8,642 nucleotides of DNA from contig JAGDDM010000192.1 in assembly GCA_017958015.1 (NCBI GenBank), positions 1 to 8,642 on the forward strand, in the 5' to 3' direction. Both the position numbers and the translations under genes were made by a program. Source of the DNA: Abditibacteriota bacterium (lineage in GTDB: Bacteria > Armatimonadota > UBA5829). The notes below the pieces were generated by a model. The model was not told where the DNA came from. It saw only the letters and a list, made by a program, of their open reading frames with translations, and did not search any database. This document shows positions 1 through 6,439 of the stretch, piece after piece. How positions within the stretch are numbered: the first letter of the stretch is position 1; every line of letters begins with the position of its first letter.

Positions 1-2
1 CC

Positions 3-1448
3 CGCAGAGTGACAAACGACGACAACAAAGAAACTCATGTTTCACTCGGTACCGACGGCGAGAAACTCGTTATGGCTTATCTCAAAACAAGGATAACGCG
101 GGAAGATAAGGAAGTCAACTTTGACGGTGTGACGAAACTCGTAAACAATTATCCGACCGAGGGTCAGACAGACCTCTATATCATGAAATCCGAGATGGAG
201 CACGATGTGGCGGTGGACTCTCTTTCTCTCGCAGACGAAAATCCGGTGCCCGGACCAGCGACCACTATTACCGCTAAGATTGTCAATAACGGTGACGCGG
301 TTCGAAAGAATGTTACGGTAGCGTTCTATGACGGTAACAACTTAATTGCCGAAAAAACCGTGACCGGTAATCTTGTCGGCGGCGGCAACAGCGAGGTAAC
401 TTGCGACTGGACCGTTCCCAATGAGCAGGTTTCTCATACGCTCAGAGTTATTGTCGACCCGAATCTTGTCTTTGATGACAAAGACAGAGAAAATAACACA
501 GCGACGCTTGACTGTGTGCTTCCGGATTTGACCGTTAATAATCTTTGTAAAATACATATTTCCGGAGATTGGTACGAACTTGCCGGCATGGTTGTTAACG
601 ACGGTGTTATTCCCAGCGCGGCGACTACTGTTGAATGGACATACGGCGAAAGCGGCGAAGTGTTCATGACAAGTGAAATCGGCGCTTTGCAACCCGGCGA
701 ATCGGTTCTTGTGGACATCAAGAGAGAATTTGTCGGTGCTAACGCCAATGACGGCTTGGAGATAAAAGCCACTGTTGATTCCGCGAACGAAATAAAGGAG
801 TTCAATGAGGATAATAATAGTGCTTATCAGACATTGACTAAAAACGTTTTCGAGTGCGCTTCCGTATCGGATGTTAAGCAATGCGCGCCCAGCGCGGACG
901 TTACGATTTCCGGCAAGATTGTTACCGCCGTGTTCGATGAGTTCATCTACATCGAGGAGCCGGACAGAACCGCGGGTATAAGGGTTTACACCACCGACAA
1001 GCCCGCCGTGGGGGCGGTCGTTACCGTTACCGGAAACCTGCTCACCGGCAACGAGGTTTCGATATATGCCGACAGCCTGACCGTGGATTCCGCCGGCGAG
1101 CCTCTGAAGCCGCTGGCTATGCACAACCCGCGACTGGGCGGCAACGGATACGGAAGCCAGTTCGCCGTGGGTATCGGTGAGGGCCTGAACAATATCGGCC
1201 TTCTCGTGAAGTCCTGGGGCCGCGTCACCTACGTCGGCGACGGGTTCTTCTACATGGACGACGGAACGAAACTCTTCGACGGAAGCTTTGAGGGCATAAC
1301 CGGCGTGAGGGTGGAGTCCGCTTCTTCCGATGTGACCGTCGGCGATTACGTCTCCGTTACCGGTATATCGAGTTGTATCGGAACTTCCGGCGAGTTCGGT
1401 ATTTACTCCTGCGTCCTCGCCACGGAGATAACAAAGATAAATCGTTGA
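3..1448 (+). CDS. Secreted CARDB / OB-fold-like multidomain protein, 3' part (5' end outside window)
   Basis: The frame is open to the left edge, so the true start is probably upstream; the GTG at 9 has no convincing ribosome binding site and is used here only for residue numbering. Residues about 11-60 (GEKLVMAYLKTR...TDLYIM) look like the end of a beta-propeller or other beta-rich domain. Two CARDB (cell-adhesion-related, Ig-like) modules follow at about 66-168 and 172-275; each ends in the family's acidic E/D-x-NN signature (DRENNTATL, FNEDNNSAY). Two OB-fold-like modules come next, about 284-365 (ISGKIVTAVFDEFIYIEE) and 395-479 (GRVTYVGDGFFYMDDG). I recall this paired OB-like C-terminus, including NNIGLLVKSWG, from secreted proteins of Armatimonadetes and other environmental bacteria. 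The likely role is an extracellular binding or adhesion scaffold. No enzymatic residues, sortase motif or membrane anchor are visible. It is separated from the downstream operon by a terminator, so a shared function is not shown. The domain calls are by eye. Confidence 0.75.
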   Translation, partial: RRVTNDDNKETHVSLGTDGEKLVMAYLKTRITREDKEVNFDGVTKLVNNYPTEGQTDLYIMKSEMEHDVAVDSLSLADENPVPGPATTITAKIVNNGDAVRKNVTVAFYDGNNLIAEKTVTGNLVGGGNSEVTCDWTVPNEQVSHTLRVIVDPNLVFDDKDRENNTATLDCVLPDLTVNNLCKIHISGDWYELAGMVVNDGVIPSAATTVEWTYGESGEVFMTSEIGALQPGESVLVDIKREFVGANANDGLEIKATVDSANEIKEFNEDNNSAYQTLTKNVFECASVSDVKQCAPSADVTISGKIVTAVFDEFIYIEEPDRTAGIRVYTTDKPAVGAVVTVTGNLLTGNEVSIYADSLTVDSAGEPLKPLAMHNPRLGGNGYGSQFAVGIGEGLNNIGLLVKSWGRVTYVGDGFFYMDDGTKLFDGSFEGITGVRVESASSDVTVGDYVSVTGISSCIGTSGEFGIYSCVLATEITKINR

Positions 1449-1465
1449 TATAACAAAGCGTGCAT

Positions 1466-1502
1466 CCCCCTCCGCTCCTCATAGGTCGGAGGGGGCTTTT
1501 TT
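1466..1502 (+). terminator. Rho-independent terminator after the CARDB protein gene
   Basis: A perfect 9-bp GC-rich stem pairs ccccctccg (1466-1474) with cggaggggg (1487-1495). Inside the 12-nt loop, cct (1477-1479) can also pair with agg (1483-1485). The stem is followed by a run of six T (1497-1502) after one C. It lies 17 nt after the TGA at 1446-1448. The orientation of the T-tract serves the upstream gene, and there is no matching A-tract before the stem to make it clearly bidirectional. Confidence 0.92.
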
Positions 1503-1529
1503 GTTATTAACGCCTTTTTCCGGTATAAT
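1501..1529 (+). promoter_or_regulatory. Sigma-A-type promoter of the CotH operon
   Basis: The -10 is a perfect TATAAT at 1524-1529. The -35 is ttgtta at 1501-1506 (4 of 6 to TTGACA), with the optimal 17-bp spacer. Predicted transcription start is about 1536, giving a leader of about 25 nt before the ATG at 1561. The -35 lies in the T-tract of the preceding terminator. The -10 context ttttccggtataatat recurs at 8046-8061 before the VTC gene. Confidence 0.75.
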
Positions 1530-1560
1530 ATATACAGAAATCAACCGCGAAGAGGTGTTC

Positions 1561-3051
1561 ATGAGCAAACGCACGGGAATAATTCTTTTACTGCCGATTT
1601 TGGCGGCGGTTGCTCTGTTTGCGGCCAAATTCGCAAGGCCCGAACGGCCGAAAGACGAAATCGCCGATCATCTTTCTTTTGCCGTAAGATGCGGCGGCAG
1701 AGAATTGACGATTATGCCCTGGCGGGAATCCGAGAAGAATTATTTCGTTTTTCTGCCGGCCTTCGCGGACACATCGGCTGTGGTGTCAACCGCCGACGGG
1801 TCTTTCGATTTGGACGGAACGCCGCTGCGCCCAGTCGACAGTCTGAAAGACGTTAAACCGGAAACGACATACGTGCTTCAGGGGGAAAGCGGCGAACGGA
1901 ACCTCATCACCTTCGTAAAGTCATCAAAAACCGCCGCCCTCTTTGTCGACACCCAAACGGGCACCCTTAACCGCCTTCATCAGCGGAAGGAAAACAGGGA
2001 AGACGCGCGTATCACGCTGGTGACATCCGACGGAAAAGTTGACTACGCCGGCGAAACCGACGGGCGGATCGGAGGCAGAGGAAACACCACCTGGGTCCAC
2101 GCCAAAAAGCCCTACAATCTGCGCCTGTCCTCCCCAGCGTCCCTCCTCGGCATGGCAAGCGCCCGCAACTACGTGCTGCTGTCCAACCCCATGGACATGA
2201 GCAACCTGCGGAACAAGATTGTACTGGACTTCGCGGGAAAAACGAAACTGCCCTACACGCCCCGGTGCGAGTTCGTCGATTTGTACCTGAACGGCAACTA
2301 CCGGGGACTCTATCTTCTCACGGAAAAAATCGACGGAGCGGAGGGCAAGCCGGACTTGGCGTCGCCAACCGACGGTCTGCTCTTTGAGGTGGGATACAAC
2401 GTGGCGCCCACGCCGCCCTATTTTACGACAAAGATGAACCGAGTCTGTTCCGTGTCCTATCCCAAACGCCTCACGGAAGAGCGGATGAATGACGCGGCGG
2501 AGAAGGTACAAAGTATCGAGAACGCCTTCAAAAACGGCGCCGAGATTCCGAAAGTGTTCGACCTCGATTCGGCGGTTCGGAGATTTCTCATCGACGTGAT
2601 TTTCATCAACGCCGACGGCGACAGGATAAGCTCCTTTTACTTCCTGAAGGGCGGAAAGATATATTCCGGCCCGGTTTGGGACTGTGACCTGTCCCTGGGC
2701 TGCGCCTTGGACGAGTGGACCGTGCCTCTGCAAAATCCGGAAAGGTTTGAGATAACCGGCAATTGGTACCCCCTCTTTTACAAACACCCGGTATTCAACG
2801 CCCGTCTCAGGGAGCTGTACGCCTCGGAGTTCCGCCCACTTCTGGGTGAGCTCCTTAACAAAGATTTCGACGCCGCAAGCATCGGCGTTGCCGACTCCAA
2901 CCGGCTGAACTACATCAGGTGGAAGCGCACCTACGAGGGACAGAACCAGCGGCTCTGCAACCCTCCCCAAAACAGCGAAGAAGACATAGCTTTCATTCGG
3001 GACTTCCTGGAAAAAAGAGTGAAGTTCCTGGATTCGCTTTGGCTGAAATAA
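1561..3051 (+). CDS. CotH-family kinase-fold protein P1 (first of four paralogues)
   Basis: A 496-aa protein. I chose the ATG at 1561 because agaggtg (1551-1557) precedes it at good spacing; the in-frame TTG at 1501 lies in the terminator and promoter. Residues 5-23 are a hydrophobic signal peptide or signal anchor after MSKR, so the rest should be outside the membrane. About 37-130 is the beta-rich N-terminal module typical of clostridial CotH proteins (YFVFLPAFAD 61-70; ALFVDTQTG 126-134). The CotH core carries GRGNTTW 172-178, KKPY 182-185, NLRNK 215-219, YLNGNYRGLYLLTE 242-255, the acidic NADGD 350-354 and WDCD 373-376. CotH proteins are atypical kinases; Bacillus subtilis CotH phosphorylates spore coat proteins CotB and CotG. 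The last two acidic motifs match the expected catalytic/metal-binding region. The protein ends right after the core (FLDSLWLK), with no C-terminal extension. WDCD instead of WDYD is unusual within this set. Substrate unknown. Confidence 0.88.
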   Translation: MSKRTGIILLLPILAAVALFAAKFARPERPKDEIADHLSFAVRCGGRELTIMPWRESEKNYFVFLPAFADTSAVVSTADGSFDLDGTPLRPVDSLKDVKPETTYVLQGESGERNLITFVKSSKTAALFVDTQTGTLNRLHQRKENREDARITLVTSDGKVDYAGETDGRIGGRGNTTWVHAKKPYNLRLSSPASLLGMASARNYVLLSNPMDMSNLRNKIVLDFAGKTKLPYTPRCEFVDLYLNGNYRGLYLLTEKIDGAEGKPDLASPTDGLLFEVGYNVAPTPPYFTTKMNRVCSVSYPKRLTEERMNDAAEKVQSIENAFKNGAEIPKVFDLDSAVRRFLIDVIFINADGDRISSFYFLKGGKIYSGPVWDCDLSLGCALDEWTVPLQNPERFEITGNWYPLFYKHPVFNARLRELYASEFRPLLGELLNKDFDAASIGVADSNRLNYIRWKRTYEGQNQRLCNPPQNSEEDIAFIRDFLEKRVKFLDSLWLK

Positions 3052-3053
3052 GG
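3050..3053 (+). promoter_or_regulatory. Ribosome binding site (aagg) overlapping the P1 stop, deciding the P2 TTG start
   Basis: The sequence aagg spans the TAA stop of P1 (3049-3051) and lies 9 nt before TTG at 3063. No ATG or GTG is available nearby in this frame, and the TTG gives MKKKLTVAAA, matching the MKKK/MKR openings of P3 and P4. The site is weak, so P2 translation may rely on ribosomes terminating on P1. Confidence 0.5.
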
Positions 3054-3062
3054 TAATACCCA

Positions 3063-4922
3063 TTGAAGAAAAAACTCACCGTCGCCGCGGCGACAATAAT
3101 TCTCGCTCTCATCGCCATAGTCATGGGCGGCAAGGTGGCGGACACCGTCACCGTGAAAGACGTTGTGACTTTTGTCCTCGAAACCGACGCCGGCCCCGTA
3201 ACGATTAAACCTTGGGACAGCGGCGAGGGAATGAACTACGTGTTTCTCCCTTCCTTCGCGAAGTTCACGGACCTGAAAGCGCGGGCGAAAGCCTCCGCGT
3301 CTCTTAACGGCACACCGATAAAGGACTTTAACTTCGCGTCCCTCAAAACAAACACTCCCTACACTCTCACCTTCCGGGTCTTCGGCAAAAAAACGACCCG
3401 TAAACTCACTTTCCTCAAGTCCGCCAACGTGGCAACCATGTTCGTGGACACCCAATCCGGCACCATGGACGCGGTGGAACAGAAAAAAGGAATCAAGGAA
3501 AACATTTCTCTCACCGTGCTCACAAAAGACGGAAAGACAAATTACCTGAAAAAAGACACGGGCGATATATCCGGCAGGGGAAATGCCACATGGGCGCTCG
3601 GAGGAAAACGGCCCTATGCCGTAAATCTCAAAAAACCGGCAAGCATTCTGAATATGAATGAATCCGTCGATTGGACACTGCTGGCCAATTCCAACGATTT
3701 CTCGAACCTGAGAAACAAAATCGTTTACGATTTCTCCGCGAAAGTTATGCCTTGCTGGACTCCGAAGTGTGAATACGTCGATTTATACCTCAACGGCGTT
3801 TACAAAGGTCTGTATCTGCTGACGGAAAAGAAAGGTGTGGCGGAAAACAAAATCAATCTTCCGGATGACGGTAAAAGTTTTCTCTTCGAATCGGATTTGT
3901 TGTTCCGTCTTGAACCGGGAGTCCAATCCGTACAAACAAGCCGGGGAAAGCTCTTTAAGATTGTGTTTCCGAAGCACTGCTCGACGGAACAAACGGAATA
4001 TCTCGAATCGAAACTCCGGACTGTTGAGAACGGCATAACCGAAAATAAATCCTGGAATATACCTTTGGACTTGGATTCCGCGGCGAGAAGATTTATGATT
4101 GACGAGATTTTCATGAACGCGGACGCGGATTCGGCAAGTTCTTTTTATTATATTATCGACGAAAAAATTTACGCCGGTCCCGTATGGGATTACGATTCCT
4201 CAATATGCGACAATACCATTCTTTCTTGGTGCAAAAGCGCCATATATCCCGACCAGATTTTCGCTCTGAACCCGGATAAGCACATCAAAGACGAGCTCCC
4301 CCGAGGCCGCCTGTGGTATTGTTACATGTACAACAACCCCATATTCCGGGCAAAAGTCAAGGAACTGTACAAAACCGAATACAGACCTCTTCTTGTTGAG
4401 CTATCGAAAAACCTGAAAACAAAAGCCGAAACCCTTAAAACGGCGGCGGAAATGAATCTTATCCGCCAAAAAGAAGTGGCGCTCATAGTGGATTGCGAGG
4501 TTATACCCTATGGGGAACAGGTAGTAAGAATCGATAATTTTCTGTCCGCCAGAATCAGGTTTCTCGATAAGGTATGGATTAACAACGAGGAATACATAAA
4601 CATATTCATCTGCGAAAGCGACGAGGAAAAAGCCCCGGTACCGAAATACTACACCGTAAAGCCGGGAGTCGTTCCCGCCGACGTTATCGAAGGCGAAAAA
4701 GAACTCTACGTAAAAGGCACCGCCGAAAAAGCGAATCTCTCCGAGCCCATTACGGAAAGCGTCATATACAGCCGCCTGCCCCACAGAGAACTCAGCGAAA
4801 AAGAAGAACTCATAGAGGAAGTAAAAAAAGACGAAGGCATTGTGGTTATGCCCGCGTTCATTGTCGCGGCGGCGGCGCTTCTCCTGTGGGAAATCCTGCG
4901 AAACCGACGCGGAAAAAAGTGA
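3063..4922 (+). CDS. CotH-family kinase-fold protein P2 with C-terminal extension and transmembrane anchor
   Basis: A 619-aa protein, the longest paralogue, starting at TTG 11 nt after P1 stops. MKKK plus hydrophobic residues 5-22 form a signal anchor, N-terminus inside. The N-terminal module is about 35-135 (NYVFLPSFAKF 58-68; ATMFVDTQSG 124-133). The CotH core has GRGNATW 171-177, NLRNK 215-219, YLNGVYKGLYLLTE 242-255, NADAD 352-356 and WDYD 375-378. After the core, residues about 511-575 resemble a divergent InlB B-repeat (YINIFI... YTVKPGVVP ... LSEPITESVIYSR). An acidic/basic linker (SEKEELIEEVKKDEG) follows, then a C-terminal transmembrane helix at about 593-611 and RNRRGKK. Positive charges at both ends put both termini in the cytoplasm and the kinase core in an extracytoplasmic loop. 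The core is closest to P3. Its middle is noticeably more AT-rich than P3 or P4. The extension call is weaker than the kinase call. Confidence 0.87.
   Translation: MKKKLTVAAATIILALIAIVMGGKVADTVTVKDVVTFVLETDAGPVTIKPWDSGEGMNYVFLPSFAKFTDLKARAKASASLNGTPIKDFNFASLKTNTPYTLTFRVFGKKTTRKLTFLKSANVATMFVDTQSGTMDAVEQKKGIKENISLTVLTKDGKTNYLKKDTGDISGRGNATWALGGKRPYAVNLKKPASILNMNESVDWTLLANSNDFSNLRNKIVYDFSAKVMPCWTPKCEYVDLYLNGVYKGLYLLTEKKGVAENKINLPDDGKSFLFESDLLFRLEPGVQSVQTSRGKLFKIVFPKHCSTEQTEYLESKLRTVENGITENKSWNIPLDLDSAARRFMIDEIFMNADADSASSFYYIIDEKIYAGPVWDYDSSICDNTILSWCKSAIYPDQIFALNPDKHIKDELPRGRLWYCYMYNNPIFRAKVKELYKTEYRPLLVELSKNLKTKAETLKTAAEMNLIRQKEVALIVDCEVIPYGEQVVRIDNFLSARIRFLDKVWINNEEYINIFICESDEEKAPVPKYYTVKPGVVPADVIEGEKELYVKGTAEKANLSEPITESVIYSRLPHRELSEKEELIEEVKKDEGIVVMPAFIVAAAALLLWEILRNRRGKK
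4593..4787 (+). other. Divergent InlB B-repeat-like domain in the P2 C-terminus
   Basis: P2 residues about 511-575 follow the pattern of a Listeria-Bacteroides (Flg_new/InlB B) repeat: an opening beta strand (YINIFICES), the central YTVKPGVVPADV, and the closing LSEPITESVIYSR. The closing element aligns with FNEVITTDTDLYCF of P4, which is a much clearer copy. The final tryptophan-lysine usually seen in the repeat is missing. The assignment rests mainly on its equivalent position to the P4 domain, so it is tentative. Confidence 0.5.
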
Positions 4923-6439
4923 AAAAGAAACTCATCGCCCTTATCGCCGTACTGTTGCTCATACCCGCGGCCTTATACATATCCCGCATCGCCGCCGGCG
5001 GTATAAACGCCGCCGACGTCTTTGTGTGCGACCTGCAAGCCGAACGGATTCTCCCTTACGACAATAACGAAGGCGCGGTGTACGTGTTTCTCCCCTCTTT
5101 CGCGGATATGTCGGACCTCGCCATTATCCCCAAAACCGACATGCGCGTCGACGGCAAATCGGACTTTGATATATCCGTCTTGGGCATAAACAAACCTCAC
5201 AAGCTTTCTTTCAAAGTCTTCGGCAGAAAAACCGAGCGAGAGCTCATCTTCGTGAAATCCGCAAATACGGCAACTCTTTTTATCGACACCCAATCCGGCA
5301 CCACCGACTTTCTGGACAAGACAAAAAAGCACCGGGAAAGCGTGTCAATGCGGGTTTACAACCCCCACGGCACCGTCACCTACAACGAAAAGAACGCCGG
5401 AACCATGGGCGGCAGAGGCAACGCCACATGGGAATACGAACAGAAAAAGCCCTATTCCCTGCGCCTTAACGCCCCCGCGGCCTTTCTCGGCATGAGTTCC
5501 TCCACCGGCTGGGCTCTGCTTTCAAACACCTCCGACCAGTCGAATCTGCGCAACAAAACGGTGTGCGATTTCGCCGCCCGCGTCATGCCCGGCTGGACGC
5601 CCCGAAGCGAATACGTTGACGTGTATTTCAACGGCGACTACCGGGGTCTCTACCTCCTCACGGAAAATAAAGAGGTGGCCCCCGGCAAAATCGACCTCGC
5701 GAGCGACGGAAAGAGTTTCCTCATCGAATCCGACCTCTCCTACCGCTCCGAAACGGGCGTGCAGTCCTTCACCACGAGCCGAAACAAGTATTTCAAGATA
5801 GTCTTTCCCCCCAAGTGTACATCGGATCAAATCGATTTCCTCACATCGACTTTTCAATCGATCGAGGACGGTCTCGTAAAGGACAAAAGCGCCTGGAATA
5901 TTCCCTTGGATCTCGACTCCGCCGCCCGCCGCTTCCTTATCGACGAGATTTTCATCAACAGTGACTGCGACCTGGGCAGCACTTTCTACCGGGTCCTGGG
6001 GGATAGAGTCTACGCCGGTCCCGTTTGGGACTACGACAACTCCCTTGGCAACGCCGCCCCCATGATTTGGGCCCGCACCGCTTCGAACCCGGAACAGATC
6101 TTCGCCGTAAACGACGAAAAACACATCTACGAGGACTGCTCCCGGGGCCGTCTGTGGTATTATCATATGTACGACAACACCCTGTTCCGCGAGAAAATCA
6201 AACAACTCTACCGAGACGAATACCGCCCCCTCCTTACGGAACTCATGAAAGAATTCCCGGCCAAAGCGGCCGCGCTTAAGCCCGCCGCGGAAATGAACGC
6301 CCTGCGGCAAAGGGAGTTGGCCATCATAATCGACGGGGAGTTCATACCCTACGACAAACAGGTGGCCGCCATCACCGACTTCCTCACCGGGCGGGTGAAA
6401 TATCTTGACAATGCGTGGCTGGGCGGAGAAAAGAAATGA
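4919..6439 (+). CDS. CotH-family kinase-fold protein P3
   Basis: A 506-aa protein. I prefer GTG at 4919, which overlaps the P2 stop in a GTGA tetranucleotide and opens MKKKLIALIAVLLLI like its relatives. The alternative GTG at 4886 adds 11 residues and has no better ribosome site. Residues 5-22 are a signal anchor. The N-terminal module is about 30-130 (VYVFLPSFADM 54-64; ATLFIDTQSG 118-127). The CotH core has GGRGNATW 164-171, KKPY 176-179, NLRNK 209-213, YFNGDYRGLYLLTE 236-249, NSDCD 347-351 and WDYD 370-373. It ends after the core in WLGGEKK, without the extension of P2 and P4. It shares long identities with P2 (PLDLDSAARRF 329-339; DEIF; YAGPVWDYD) and a subtype-specific segment with SRGRLWY (408-414) and EMN-x2-RQ. 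P2 and P3 are therefore sisters within the array. Predicted extracytoplasmic, membrane-anchored kinase; substrate unknown. Confidence 0.88.
   Translation: MKKKLIALIAVLLLIPAALYISRIAAGGINAADVFVCDLQAERILPYDNNEGAVYVFLPSFADMSDLAIIPKTDMRVDGKSDFDISVLGINKPHKLSFKVFGRKTERELIFVKSANTATLFIDTQSGTTDFLDKTKKHRESVSMRVYNPHGTVTYNEKNAGTMGGRGNATWEYEQKKPYSLRLNAPAAFLGMSSSTGWALLSNTSDQSNLRNKTVCDFAARVMPGWTPRSEYVDVYFNGDYRGLYLLTENKEVAPGKIDLASDGKSFLIESDLSYRSETGVQSFTTSRNKYFKIVFPPKCTSDQIDFLTSTFQSIEDGLVKDKSAWNIPLDLDSAARRFLIDEIFINSDCDLGSTFYRVLGDRVYAGPVWDYDNSLGNAAPMIWARTASNPEQIFAVNDEKHIYEDCSRGRLWYYHMYDNTLFREKIKQLYRDEYRPLLTELMKEFPAKAAALKPAAEMNALRQRELAIIIDGEFIPYDKQVAAITDFLTGRVKYLDNAWLGGEKK

Noticed and set aside
1501..1560. Upstream TTG start for P1 adding 20 residues
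   Set aside because: It lies in the terminator T-tract and -35 element, upstream of the likely transcription start, and would put residues before a normal signal sequence. The ATG at 1561 has a good ribosome binding site.
4886..4918. Upstream GTG start for P3 (MGNPAKPTRKK...)
   Set aside because: Possible, but the GTG at 4919 gives an MKKK opening like P2 and the typical 4-nt overlap. The extra 11 residues show no conserved feature.
6415..6435. Upstream GTG start for P4
   Set aside because: The ATG at 6436 has GGAG at 7-nt spacing and an ATGA overlap; the extra 7 residues are simply the P3 tail read in another frame.
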